Source of the DNA: Rhodanobacter thiooxydans | Lineage (GTDB): Bacteria; Pseudomonadota; Gammaproteobacteria; Xanthomonadales; Rhodanobacteraceae | Length of the DNA: 64,000 nt | Direction of reading: 5' to 3' | Assembly (NCBI RefSeq): GCF_021545845.1 | Contig: NZ_CP088923.1 | Span: forward strand, 186,001 to 250,000 | Part shown: one piece after another, positions 50,945 through 59,774 of the stretch | How positions within the stretch are numbered: the first letter of the stretch is position 1 | Layout: each line of letters opens with the position of its first letter | Program-made: the position numbers and the translations under genes | Notes under the pieces: generated by a model | What the model was told of the DNA's origin: nothing | The model's database searches: none | What the model saw: only the letters and a program-made list of their open reading frames with translations

Positions 50945-52063
50945 TCAGGTTGATTCCGTGATTCGGAAGCTGTCCTTTAGATCGTTCATCCACGAGGGAG
51001 GTATGACTTCGTCGTGCTGCAATCGGCCGACGACGATGCCAGGATGGATGCTTAGCTGATGCGCGAATGCGAGTACCGCCAGTTTCGTTTTCAGTTGTAC
51101 AAGATCACGCTTACAGGCCGAGGGTATCAGCCAGTCTCGAGCCCAGTCGTTGGCTTCTCGTTCCTGCGCGCTTGTCGATGTCTGTCGCACAGGATCGTCC
51201 AGAAATACCGACTCCTTGGACTTCCTGTTCTTCCCGTGCAGCAGAATGTGGGCCGCTTCGTGGAACAAGGTAAACCAGAACCGATCGTTGGTCTTGCCGT
51301 AGAGTGGTAGCTGGATGAGCGGTCGATCCGCCTCCAACCAACGCGCCACGCCACTGACGTGTGATTTCGGTAGGGCAGGCACCAGCACGAAAATCACCCC
51401 CGAGTCGCGGAACAATGCATTCAGGCGCGGCGCGAACTGTTCCGGCGCCAGTACGGTGAGGCCACGCATTTCATCCAAGGCTTGTCTGAACTTGGCCTCG
51501 TCGTAGCGCGGGCCAGACTGCTTCTCGGCAACCTGCTCGCCCAAGCGCAACCAGGCGGCAATGGCGCCCAAATTGCACTGCTCCTCGCGACTACGACGGA
51601 ACTGGTGCTGCAGCGTGCCGTAACGCGCGCGCCAGCCATCCGGCGAGGCGACACCGAAGAAGGACAGGCATTGCTCCACGATGGCCGGCTTCGAATGGGC
51701 GTCAATACGGTTCTTGGCGATGCAGCCGTGCTTCATCAGCTCGCGTACCGGAATCTGGTCCAGCCAGTCCTGCCAACCGGCAAAGCGCGTCTTGGCCTCC
51801 TGCTGCGCCAAGCGCTCGCGGTACTGTGCCTCGCGCTTCAGCCAGAAGCCCACTGGCCCGCCCAGCACGCTGTTCAGGCGCATGGCCGCATCATCAGTCA
51901 ACGGCACCTTGCCGTTGATGAGCTGGCTGACATGCTTTTCGGAATAGCCCAGACGCTGGGCCAGCTCCTGCTGCGACCAGCCGCGCTCTTCCAGCAAGTC
52001 CGCGATGGTCTCGCCGGGCGGAGAAACCCAATCAGGTTCGAAACGGGTGGCTGACTCAGTCAT
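50945..52063 (-). CDS. HigA-type antitoxin with C-terminal ImmA/IrrE peptidase domain
   Basis: A 372-residue protein. The N-terminal XRE/HigA helix-turn-helix is IADLLEERGWSQQELAQRLG followed by YSEKHVSQLINGKVPLTDDA. The C-terminal half is an ImmA/IrrE (COG2856) zinc peptidase-like domain with HEAAHILLHG at about residue 265 and a downstream EREANDWARDWLIP. The ATG at 52063 overlaps the toxin gene by 8 bases, which is why it is preferred over the upstream ATG at 52084. It should bind the operator at 52410-52426 and neutralise the HigB-like toxin. The extra peptidase domain may give regulated self-removal; this is inferred. Confidence 0.88.
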   Translation of the reverse strand: MTESATRFEPDWVSPPGETIADLLEERGWSQQELAQRLGYSEKHVSQLINGKVPLTDDAAMRLNSVLGGPVGFWLKREAQYRERLAQQEAKTRFAGWQDWLDQIPVRELMKHGCIAKNRIDAHSKPAIVEQCLSFFGVASPDGWRARYGTLQHQFRRSREEQCNLGAIAAWLRLGEQVAEKQSGPRYDEAKFRQALDEMRGLTVLAPEQFAPRLNALFRDSGVIFVLVPALPKSHVSGVARWLEADRPLIQLPLYGKTNDRFWFTLFHEAAHILLHGKNRKSKESVFLDDPVRQTSTSAQEREANDWARDWLIPSACKRDLVQLKTKLAVLAFAHQLSIHPGIVVGRLQHDEVIPPSWMNDLKDSFRITEST

Positions 52064-52385
52064 GGTAGTCACCGATGAATTCAATGCAGACGATGGTCAC
52101 CTGCGACCAGTCGATCGAGGCATCCGGCTTGCGTGGCGTCGGGTCGTTGGCCGGGGCGAACACCAGCCGGCACCCACCGGCAAGGTCCAGCGCGAACTGG
52201 CCGGCACGGTCATGCTTGAGCGGATGCGGGTTCCCGGCCACCAAGTCGGTGACCGCTGCTGCAGCTTCCAGGTCAGCCAGTCGAGCATACAGCTTGCGTG
52301 CACAGGCATCCCCTAGCTTCTTGCGGGCCACGGCCTGCTTCTCGCAGAGTTCACGCAGCTTCCTGTCCTTGAACCTGATCTCCAA
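52056..52385 (-). CDS. HigB/RelE-like toxin
   Basis: A 109-residue protein starting MEIRFKDRKLRELCEKQAVA and ending TIVCIEFIGDYHD. The LERLC-type N-terminal helices, the GGCRLVFAP strand and the C-terminal IGDYHD (with the usual Y-x-D/H end) match the HigB branch of RelE ribosome-dependent mRNA interferases. The start is probably TTG at 52385 after GGGGGCGCAA; no ATG fits. It precedes the antitoxin gene, the usual order for higBA. Confidence 0.82.
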   Translation of the reverse strand: MEIRFKDRKLRELCEKQAVARKKLGDACARKLYARLADLEAAAAVTDLVAGNPHPLKHDRAGQFALDLAGGCRLVFAPANDPTPRKPDASIDWSQVTIVCIEFIGDYHD

Positions 52386-52396
52386 ATTGCGCCCCC

Positions 52397-52426
52397 GATT
52401 CTATATGAGTTTACCTCTTAGGTAAA
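52397..52426 (-). promoter_or_regulatory. higBA promoter with perfect operator palindrome
   Basis: TTTACCT (52410-52416) and AGGTAAA (52420-52426) form a perfect 7-bp inverted repeat with a 3-base centre. On the minus strand TTTACC and, 17 bases on, TAGAAT could be the -35 and -10, so the operator covers the promoter. This suits self-repression by the HigA domain. Confidence 0.65.
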
Positions 52427-52489
52427 TCGGATTGTATGTCACGGTTCAGGTTTGGACTGTCCCAAGCGAAGCCTGGATCACTTCCTAGA

Positions 52490-53150
52490 CCAACGAGGGA
52501 GTCCCCCCGGCTCTGCCGGGGAGGCAGTAGAAGTTTGACGTTTACAGGAGTCCATCGGGGAAACTCCAACTCGTGAGCCGCCAAGCACACGAGAGGAGAG
52601 TCCGCCGATGGACGAGTACAAGAGCTTAAACCACACGCCATGGGAATGCCTGTACCACGTGGTGTTCATCCCGAAGTGTCGACGTCGCACGTTGTACGTC
52701 GAGCTTCGAAAGTATCTGGGAGAGGTGTTCCGCCGGTTGGCGGAGCAGAAGGAGAGTCGGGTCGAAGAGGGACACCTGATGTCCGATCATGTGCATATGA
52801 TGCTGAGTATTCCGCCGAAGTATGCGGTGTCGGAGGTGGAGGGTTACATCAAAGGGAAGAGTGCTATCCACTTGGCGCGAGTGTATGCAGAGCGCAAGCG
52901 AAATTTTGTAGGGCAGAGCTTCTGGGCGAGGGGCTACTTCGTCTCGACGGTGGGTCGGGATGAGCAAGTGATCCGGGCGTACATTCGCAATCAGGAGGAA
53001 GAGGATCGACGATTGGAGCAGTTGCAACTGCTTCGATAGGCAGGCCACCGTAGGGTGGCCCGATCAGAGGGGCCGCGTTAGCGACCCCGCCCAAGCCGCT
53101 TTGAGCGGCTCACACAACTAAAGCCCCCGGCTTTGCCGGGGGATACTTAC
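52490..53150 (+). mobile_element. IS200/IS605-type insertion sequence
   Basis: The element has a single Y1 transposase gene between two G/C hairpins near its ends: CCCCGGC-TCT-GCCGGGG at 52505-52521 and CCCCCGGC-TTT-GCCGGGGG at 53124-53142. Such sub-terminal hairpins, and no inverted terminal repeats, are typical. A further hairpin, AGCCGC...GCGGCT, lies at about 53093-53110. The right side abuts the RHS gene, which lacks its 5' part. Ends are estimated to about 20 bp. Confidence 0.8.
52608..53039 (+). CDS. tnpA: IS200-family Y1 transposase
   Basis: A 143-residue single-strand transposase. WECLYHVVFIPKCRRR starts the fold. The HUH pair is in SDHVHMMLSIP, and the catalytic Tyr lies in QVIRAYIRNQEEED. 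Length is usual for the family. No TnpB gene accompanies it. The enzyme looks complete. Confidence 0.92.
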   Translation: MDEYKSLNHTPWECLYHVVFIPKCRRRTLYVELRKYLGEVFRRLAEQKESRVEEGHLMSDHVHMMLSIPPKYAVSEVEGYIKGKSAIHLARVYAERKRNFVGQSFWARGYFVSTVGRDEQVIRAYIRNQEEEDRRLEQLQLLR

Positions 53151-53167
53151 CCGGCGCCCAGGCGACC

Positions 53168-56100
53168 TTGGGTTTCGTAGTGCCCAACGGGTCGATGCAT
53201 GCCAGCACCGTCAGCGCGCCTTGCGGCTCCGGCTGCGGCCAACCCAACACCGCGGCCACGTTCGACAGCAACGGCTATGTGGCCTCGACCACCGACTTCA
53301 ACGGCAACGTCACGACGATGGTTCATGACGCCAATGGCTTGCTGGATCAGCAGGTTGACGGTTCGGGAAGCGCGGATCAACGCACCACCAACATTACCTG
53401 GAACACCACGCTGCGCGTTCCGCTGATCCGCACGGTGCTCGATGCCAAGGGCAACACGGTCGGCAAAACTGCCTGGGTCTATAACACCGTCGGCCAGCCA
53501 TTGGCCCGTTGCGAGATCGATCCGGCCCAAGCCAGTAGTTACACCTGCGCCACTACCGGTACGCCACCGGCCGGCGTGCGCCGCTGGACCTACAGCTACT
53601 GCACGGCCGTCGACACCACCCAGTGTCCGATCGTGGGTTTGCTGCTTTCCGTGGACGGTCCGCGCACCGAGGTGGCCGACGTCAGCACCTATGCCTATTA
53701 CCTGGCCGACATCGCCACCGCGCATCACGGCGACCTGCAATCGGTGACCGATGCTCTGGGCCACACCACCAGCTATCTGACGTATGACGGTGCCGGCCGC
53801 GTCACCAGCCTGCGGGACGCCAACGGCGTGGTTACTAACCTGACTTATACGCCTCGTGGTTGGCTCGCCTCGCGCAGCGTCGGTGGTGCCACCACGACCC
53901 TTAGCTACACGGCGTACGGTGCGGTCGCCTCGATCACCGATCCGGACGGCATTACGACCCGTTATGCCTACGACGCGGCCCACCGCTTGACCGACATCAC
54001 CGATGCGCAAGGCAACGTCATCCATTACACGCTGGATAACGCCGGCAACAAGACCGGCGAGCAGATCCGTACTGCTACCGGCACTGTCGTGCACAGCCTG
54101 TCGCGCACCTTCAACATCCTGGGTCAGCTCACGGCAGTGGTCGATGGCCTGAACCACGCCGTCTTCAACGCCGGCACCAGTGGCAGCTACGATGGCAATG
54201 GCAATCTGGTGCAGTCCACGGATGCGCTGGGCATCCAGCGTCAGCAAGGCTTTGATGCCCTCAACCGGCTGCAAAGCACGATCGCCAACTACAACGGTCC
54301 CGACCCGGCCACCAAGAACACCCAGAGCGTGTTCGCCTACGATGCCCGCGACAACTTGGAGGGCGTCGGTGATCCGGACGGCCTCAGCACCACCTACGAC
54401 TACGATGGCCTCGGCAACCGCACGGTGCTGCATAGCCCGGACACGGGCACCAGCAGCGATACCTACGATGCCGCCGGCAATCGCCTGACGCACACCGACG
54501 CGAAGGGCATCGTCAGCACGTCGACTTATGACGCGAACAATCGCCTGATCAGCACCGGCTACACCGACACCACTCTCAATGTCAGCTACGCCTACGACGA
54601 GGCCAATGCGGTGACCGGCTGCAGCGCATCCCTTCCGATCGGACGACTGACGCGCGTGGTGGAGGCCGGCGTCACTACCGTGTTCTGTTATGACGGGCGG
54701 GGCAACGTCATCCAGAAGCAGCAGGTGACATTGAGCCAGACGGACACCACGCGCTACGCGTATACCGCGGGAAATCGACTGAGCAGCGTGAGTACGCCCG
54801 ACCAGACGGCGATCAGCTACGCGTATGACAGCGACGGCCGTGTCAGCAGCGTGCAGGTGGCCCCCGCAGGGGCGAGCGTGGCGTCACCGACCGTGGTCAG
54901 CAGCATCAACTACCTGCCGTTTGGGCCGATCAGCAGCTACACGCTGGGCAATGGCCAGGTCGTGACACGCACGTACGACGCGAACTACCGGTTGACCGAC
55001 CTGACCAGCCCAGCGCTCAACCTGCACTTCAATCGTGATGCGTTGGGCAATATTACGGCCTTGGGCAATGCCTCGGGAGCCAATCCCGCCACGGAAACCT
55101 ACAGCTACGATCCGCTGTATCGACTCACCGGTATCGCCGACAACGGTGCCGCACTGGAAAGCTACACCTACAGCCCGACCGGCGATCGACGGAGCAAGAC
55201 GGCACTGGGCCTGGCTACCGGTGCCTATCTCTACACCGGCGGCACGCACCAGCTTGCCAGCATCAACGGTATTGCGCGCGCCAACGACGCCAACGGCAAC
55301 ACCACCGGCAGTGTGATCGGCGGCAACACCTATGGATTCGGCTACAACGGACGCAACCGCCTGACGATGGCACAGCTCAACGGCGCGACCGTAGGCATCT
55401 ACACCTACAACGCGATGGGGCAGCGTATTGGTAAGGTAGTCACGTTCCTACAGGCGACGACTGAACGTTTCGCTTACAACGAAGCTGGCCAGCTGATCGG
55501 CGAATACGAGACAAGCAGCGCTGCGCTGGCAAAAGGCAAGGGAAAACACCGCGGCAAGTACCACCACCACGCTGGCACAGTGGCCACAAACAACCGAGAC
55601 TACGTCTGGTTGGGTGACATTCCGGTGGTGGTGATCGACAACAGCATCAATGGTAGCGTCACCACCAGCGTGGTCAACTACGTGCACGCCGATGGCCTAG
55701 GCACGCCGCTGGCCGTCACTGACGGCGCTGGCACGATAATCTGGTCGTGGCCCTATGTAGGCAACCCCTTCGGAGAGCAAGCGCCAACGTCGACGACGGG
55801 CTATGTACTCAACCTGCGCTATCCGGGACAGTACTTTGATGCCGAGTCAAACACGGTTTACAACATCCATCGCACCTATGAGCCCTCGACCGGAAGATTT
55901 TTGCAGAGTGATCCGGCAGGATTGGCTGGGGGTATCAGTACCTATGCCTATGTCAACAACGCCCCTCTGGACCGAGTCGACCCCGATGGTTTGCGCGACA
56001 TTTTTGTGGGTGGCTTCGGTGATGCCACCTCAGGGATTGTGCGGAGCTATTACAACAATTATCACCAGAACAATCCGGACTCCGCCTACTACTCGTGGAC

Positions 56101-56539
56101 CGATCTCAATGGAATTTTGCAGGACATTGCCAATGCCAAACCAGGCGACCCAATCAATCTGATCGGCCACAGTTATGGTGGCGACACCGCGGCGAAGGCG
56201 GCCATGCAGTCATGCAAGAAGGTCAATCTCCTGATCACCATCGACCCTGTCAGCCGCCATTCGCCAGACTTGAATGCCCTCGCTGGTAAGGTGGGAACAT
56301 GGGTGGACGTGGACGCCGAAGGCAATAACGTCTTTCAACCTTCTAACTTCATCGCCGGCATCGGCGGTGGCTGGAATGACGAACCCAATGGCATCGCGGA
56401 CTCTTACATCCAAGACAACCGTGTGAACCATGAAGACTTCGAGTCAATGATGAATGCCTCAGGTGCAGGTGTGAACAGCCCTGCCCAGGTTCTCGGGGGA
56501 GCGCCCCTTGCCAACCCGCCATTCTTGCCGAGGTATTGA
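53168..56539 (+). CDS. RHS/YD-repeat toxin, 5'-truncated, with lipase-like C-terminal tip
   Basis: A 1,123-residue open frame from TTG at 53168. The frame stays open upstream into the IS200 end, so the natural N-terminus is lost. Many YD repeats form the cocoon (for example YTLDNAGNKTGEQ, YDAAGNRLTHTDAKG). The RHS core ends in RTYEPSTGRFLQSDPAG and NNAPLDRVDPDGL near residue 940. The 180-residue tip is variable: it contains PINLIGHSYGGDTAAKAAM with Ser1002 as nucleophile, TIDPVS as a possible acid and VNHEDF as a possible base, an alpha/beta-hydrolase (lipase/esterase) pattern. RHS tips are toxins of polymorphic systems; a phospholipase-like effector is inferred. Without its N-terminal delivery part it may be silent. 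Confidence 0.85.
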   Translation: MGFVVPNGSMHASTVSAPCGSGCGQPNTAATFDSNGYVASTTDFNGNVTTMVHDANGLLDQQVDGSGSADQRTTNITWNTTLRVPLIRTVLDAKGNTVGKTAWVYNTVGQPLARCEIDPAQASSYTCATTGTPPAGVRRWTYSYCTAVDTTQCPIVGLLLSVDGPRTEVADVSTYAYYLADIATAHHGDLQSVTDALGHTTSYLTYDGAGRVTSLRDANGVVTNLTYTPRGWLASRSVGGATTTLSYTAYGAVASITDPDGITTRYAYDAAHRLTDITDAQGNVIHYTLDNAGNKTGEQIRTATGTVVHSLSRTFNILGQLTAVVDGLNHAVFNAGTSGSYDGNGNLVQSTDALGIQRQQGFDALNRLQSTIANYNGPDPATKNTQSVFAYDARDNLEGVGDPDGLSTTYDYDGLGNRTVLHSPDTGTSSDTYDAAGNRLTHTDAKGIVSTSTYDANNRLISTGYTDTTLNVSYAYDEANAVTGCSASLPIGRLTRVVEAGVTTVFCYDGRGNVIQKQQVTLSQTDTTRYAYTAGNRLSSVSTPDQTAISYAYDSDGRVSSVQVAPAGASVASPTVVSSINYLPFGPISSYTLGNGQVVTRTYDANYRLTDLTSPALNLHFNRDALGNITALGNASGANPATETYSYDPLYRLTGIADNGAALESYTYSPTGDRRSKTALGLATGAYLYTGGTHQLASINGIARANDANGNTTGSVIGGNTYGFGYNGRNRLTMAQLNGATVGIYTYNAMGQRIGKVVTFLQATTERFAYNEAGQLIGEYETSSAALAKGKGKHRGKYHHHAGTVATNNRDYVWLGDIPVVVIDNSINGSVTTSVVNYVHADGLGTPLAVTDGAGTIIWSWPYVGNPFGEQAPTSTTGYVLNLRYPGQYFDAESNTVYNIHRTYEPSTGRFLQSDPAGLAGGISTYAYVNNAPLDRVDPDGLRDIFVGGFGDATSGIVRSYYNNYHQNNPDSAYYSWTDLNGILQDIANAKPGDPINLIGHSYGGDTAAKAAMQSCKKVNLLITIDPVSRHSPDLNALAGKVGTWVDVDAEGNNVFQPSNFIAGIGGGWNDEPNGIADSYIQDNRVNHEDFESMMNASGAGVNSPAQVLGGAPLANPPFLPRY

Positions 56540-56542
56540 ACA

Positions 56543-57082
56543 ATGACTCGACAGAGAAGCCTGATCACAGCCCTTGCTATCGCTTCATGCGGAATTCCCG
56601 TGGCCGCTTGTACGACTTGGCCATTCAGCGATGGCCCAAAGGACGTCCGAGTTACGTCCGTCACCGGCGTTGATTTCAAGGATCAACCGCAGCTCAAATG
56701 GGTTAGCCTGAAACCGCGCCCATCAAAAATCATCTTGCGCATCGAATTCACGACCGACACAGACCTGTTGGCGCTTGCTAAGAAGAAGGATTACAACGTG
56801 TCCTTTGCACTTGGCCCATGCAGCAAGGAGGGCGTGAAAGACATGGGCGTGGGGTATGGCTACGTCTACTGGAACACGCTGCGCATCTATTCGGATGCAA
56901 AGGAAACTTCAGACTACGCCACGGCCATCGCCAAAGGGCCGCCGTATAGCTATCAAGTATTTGCAACCCCGTGGCAGCCAGGCACAGTGCAAGGCCCGAT
57001 GTGCTTCACCCTTGCCGGGGGCAACATGATCGGTGGCAAGCTGCGGTCCAATGACGCCATGATTCCGAATCAGGCGTTTTGA
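56543..57082 (+). CDS. Lipoprotein, candidate immunity protein to the RHS lipase tip
   Basis: A 179-residue protein that I do not recognise as a family. It starts 3 bp after the RHS stop. Its N-terminus is a lipoprotein signal (ALAIASCGIPVAAC, Cys23 followed by TTWPF), so it should sit in the periplasm on a membrane. The remainder is predicted beta-rich (SKIILRIEFTTDTDLLAL, YSYQVFATPWQPG), and two cysteines (CSKEG and MCFTL) could pair. Immunity proteins of lipase effectors (Tli of Tle effectors) are typically periplasmic lipoproteins encoded next to the effector; position and export signal fit that role. Function is inferred. Confidence 0.65.
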   Translation: MTRQRSLITALAIASCGIPVAACTTWPFSDGPKDVRVTSVTGVDFKDQPQLKWVSLKPRPSKIILRIEFTTDTDLLALAKKKDYNVSFALGPCSKEGVKDMGVGYGYVYWNTLRIYSDAKETSDYATAIAKGPPYSYQVFATPWQPGTVQGPMCFTLAGGNMIGGKLRSNDAMIPNQAF

Positions 57083-57147
57083 TGGGCTTGTCACGTCTGC
57101 AGTACAATTCCGGCCAGACCTGAGCAGGAACCGCTGTGTCATTAGGT

Positions 57148-57770
57148 AATCCTCCCACTTTTAGTTGACAGCACAAGTGGAGCTAGGCGGCGAGGATCAG
57201 TTTCTGCATCGGCGTGATGCCGCCGAGCGCCATGTTCGGGCGCTCATGGTTGTAAGTCCATAGCCAGCGGGTGGCCATGTCCTGTACCTGTTCGATCGAG
57301 TCGAACAGGGTTCGGCCCAGCCAGGCGTAACGCACGGTTCGGTTGTAGCGCTCGACATAGGCGTCCTGCTGCGGCTTGCCCGGTTGGATGTGTTCGATCC
57401 GGATGCCCTGCTGCTCGGCCCAGGTCAGCAACACGCCACTGATGTACTCCGGACCATTGTCGCAACGGATCGCCCTTGGCTTGCCACGCCACTCGATGAT
57501 CTGCTCCAGCGCCCGGATCACGCGACCCGAGGGCAGCGACAGGTCGACCTCGATCCCCAGTCCTTCGCGGTTGAAGTCGTCCAGCACATTGAACAACCGG
57601 AAGCTGCGCCCGTCGCTGAGCTGGTCGTGCATGAAGTCCATCGACCAGACCTGGTTGATCGACTCGCGCACGAGGCGCTTCCTCGGCTTGATCCGCAGGT
57701 TCAATTCCAGCTCCCGGTAGATGCGGTAGACCCGCTTGTGATTCCAGCCGAAGCCCTTCAAGGTTCTACC
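57148..57770 (-). mobile_element. IS3-family remnant
   Basis: The block keeps the 3' two-thirds of an orfB transposase and a probable end (CCTCCCACTTTTAGTTGACA at 57148-57167). The 5' part, orfA and the other end are missing. Homology stops near 57765, close to where the RMF-leader duplication begins. Confidence 0.7.
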
Positions 57771-57803
57771 ATTTTGCTGGCGTAAGCACGATTTCCCCGC
57801 CAT
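57183..57803 (-). pseudogene. IS3-family transposase orfB, N-terminally truncated
   Basis: This is the rve integrase core of an IS3-family (IS407-like) Orf[18 protein letters not shown] and the DDE segments [29 protein letters not shown] and [17 protein letters not shown] are present, as is the [16 protein letters not shown] ending. About 90 residues of the normal N-terminus and the orfA partner are gone. The first 14 codons after the nominal ATG (57803) come from other DNA. Not expected to be active. Confidence 0.85.
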
Positions 57804-57841
57804 AACTCCAAGAACGTGACGATGTCACGATTCAGGCGGTC

Positions 57842-58023
57842 GTGAAATGAAAAAATGTGAACAGCTTCACCCCTGTGTAGCTAATCCGCCGCAGTGAGGC
57901 GATTGTCCCGGCCATCCCCCGGCATAGATGGATCCAAGCCCGCTCTGGCGGGCTTTTCCATACTTGAACCCTGGTCTGCCGACCTCACCCAAGCTTCCAC
58001 GACGCCCACAGAAGGACGCCAGC
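57842..58023 (+). ncRNA. Conserved leader or small RNA of the RMF-like gene, copy 2
   Basis: This matches the leader of copy 1 over its length: GTGAAATGAAAAA, then GTGAACAGCTTCACCC, a central CCGGCCATCCCCCGGC stretch, then the terminator AAGCCCGC-TCTG-GCGGGCTT, and the ribosome binding region. Differences are scattered, not clustered, so structure and order seem kept. See copy 1 for the two interpretations. Confidence 0.5.
57936..57957 (+). terminator. Terminator in the leader, copy 2
   Basis: The 8-bp stem AAGCCCGC (57936-57943) with GCGGGCTT (57948-57955) and a TCTG loop is followed by TT. It is the plus-strand equivalent of 50627-50649, with a shorter T-run. Confidence 0.7.
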
Positions 58024-58218
58024 ATGGTCAAGGAAAGCGGAATGCAATATCCGCTGCAGGCATGGATCGAAGGCCATTACGCACGCGATTGTGGCGAGCC
58101 GCAGGAAAAATGCCCGTATCCGAATGATTCCGCGATGGCGCTAGCTTGGCACGGGGGCTGGCGCAGCCGCGGGCAACTGGACGCTGGGAAAGACCCGGCA
58201 GCCAAGCTCGGCGACTGA
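58024..58218 (+). CDS. RMF/CrpP-like small protein, copy 2
   Basis: A 64-residue paralogue of the product at 50364-50561, starting MVKESGMQYPLQAWIEGHYA and keeping CPYPNDSAMALAWHGGWRS. Most differences are at the tail. The ATG follows GAAGGACGCCAGC. The two copies lie in opposite directions on either side of the toxin and insertion-sequence block. Confidence 0.65.
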   Translation: MVKESGMQYPLQAWIEGHYARDCGEPQEKCPYPNDSAMALAWHGGWRSRGQLDAGKDPAAKLGD

Positions 58219-58976
58219 TCTTGCGCAGACCGTACCTCCCGCTGCATCCGGTTCCCCCGCCCACTATTGAAATGAAGCACACGAAGGGGGGGGAGCGTCC
58301 GGCGGCGGTCGCTGGCGGGAAGTCACGTATGACGGGCTCTGACAACGTCGTTGCTGAAGTGGCGCTCTTGCGGGCGAAACGAGACGCGGCCCTCCCGCAA
58401 GCAACGCCGCCCCATACCAACCGTATGCAAGACCTTGTTTGCAAGGCCAAACTTGGCAAGGGCCCTCGGCGGCAAGCTGACACTTCGTAGGCGTGCAGGC
58501 TAGCGGACAAATTATGCTTTACGTACGCGGCCGCTACCACGACCGGTCATGGCTGAACCAGCAAACTATGCTTACGAGAAACCATAGTTCGCTCTTTCCG
58601 CTCAAACTATGGCTTCCCGAACACATGAACTTATGCATTTTTTGAAAGTTTGGCGCGTCATTCTTGCAATGTTTGGCGCACAGCCAGTGCGTAGCGCTCG
58701 GGCAGGTCGACCGGGCGATTGAGCTGGCCGCTGGTTGGCGGACCCATCGAAGAGACTCAATTCGACCCGAAGGAGCCGGCCGTGAGTGTCCGCTTTGGGG
58801 TCAACTTTGCGGGGCTGATGGCGGGCTCCTGACTATAGAGTGGACCCGTCTGTCAAGATAGATTACGTTCGGGTTTAAGATGCACCCACCTTTTCAATCG
58901 CTGCGGAATGGCGCTGCCCAGTGGCTTTCGTGGTAATTTTGTGGCTCGGAATCGAGCGTTTCACAGGGGGGAAACC
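58219..58976. other. Gene-poor gap with decayed sequence
   Basis: No gene that I can support lies in this 758-bp stretch. A 7-base G run occurs near 58287. CCATAGTT...AACTATGG at about 58582-58610 is a short inverted repeat. On the minus strand near 58667-58740 an open piece reads GQLNRPVDLPERYALAVRQT before a stop, which may be the tail of a lost gene. Text near 58835-58860 (GAGTGGACCCGTCTGTCAAG) resembles the end of an insertion sequence. The upstream end of the cassette array should lie near 58870-58970. Confidence 0.5.
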
Positions 58977-59717
58977 ATGATCACCAAAGAACTCGCCTTG
59001 CGAGCAGCAGCGCTTGTGGCCGCCGTTTTGGTCGGCGGCTGCGCTACCGCATACCAGCCAAAGAGTTTCACTGGGGGATTCAGCGAAACCGATTTGGGCC
59101 CCACGAGTTTCAAGATTGGCTTTTCCGGCAACGGGTTCACTAGCCCTGAGCGGGCGTCGGACTTCGCCCTGCTTCGAGCCGCCGACAAGTCGATCGAAGA
59201 CGGATGTAGCTACTTCAGCGTCATCAACGAGGCCGAAGGCGGCTCGACAAGCTCGTTTACAACCTCAACCGCAACCTTTGGGCGGCACAGTGCATGGGGC
59301 AGTTCATTCACCACTCCCATCTTCAAACCGAATAGCGCCCTGCTCGTTCGATGCTTCACGAACCAAGCGGCCGGAACTTCGCTTTTCGACGCCCATTTCG
59401 TAGCTCATTCAATTCGCACCAAATATCATTTGCCGGAAACCAGCAGCCAAGCAACCAATCCGGCAGCTACCAACGCCACCTCGAATATGGCCACGACTTC
59501 TAGTCAGAGTGATAGCACCGCTCAGGTGGCAATGTCCCCTCCCACCACCAATATCGCCCAGCAAGTACTCGCCGCGCAACGCGTGGCGCGCGGTCAGGGA
59601 TGCGGCGACGTAAGTGAAGCGCAAGACGGAACGTTTGAGGCAACGTGCGCTGCGGGAACCTTGATCGTGCAATGCGATGGTGACCGGTGCATACCGATAC
59701 GCATGAAGAATAACTAG
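58977..59717 (+). CDS. CC0125/CC1285-like lipoprotein (first cassette)
   Basis: A 246-residue exported lipoprotein (VAAVLVGGC, Cys22). The conserved core YQPKSFTGGFSETDLGPTSF and FSGNGFTSPERASDFALLRA resembles the CC0125/CC1285 lipoprotein family. The second half is a Ser/Thr/Asn-rich linker (ATNATSNMATTSSQSDSTAQ) and a small Cys-containing end (GCGDVS, CAAGTL, CDGDRC). The ATG at 58977 follows a G-rich ribosome binding site. Base composition is lower in GC than in the first 50 kb. It is followed by an attC-like palindrome. Role unknown. Confidence 0.7.
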   Translation: MITKELALRAAALVAAVLVGGCATAYQPKSFTGGFSETDLGPTSFKIGFSGNGFTSPERASDFALLRAADKSIEDGCSYFSVINEAEGGSTSSFTTSTATFGRHSAWGSSFTTPIFKPNSALLVRCFTNQAAGTSLFDAHFVAHSIRTKYHLPETSSQATNPAATNATSNMATTSSQSDSTAQVAMSPPTTNIAQQVLAAQRVARGQGCGDVSEAQDGTFEATCAAGTLIVQCDGDRCIPIRMKNN

Positions 59718-59774
59718 AAAAAGGTAAAGGATTGATCTCGTGTAGGAATAAGGTGGAAAAGGACGCACGGGGAA

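Noticed and set aside
58660..58745. Minus-strand piece reading GQLNRPVDLPERYALAVRQT
   Set aside because: Has a stop just upstream in the same frame and no start; at most the tail of a lost gene, so not listed as a CDS.
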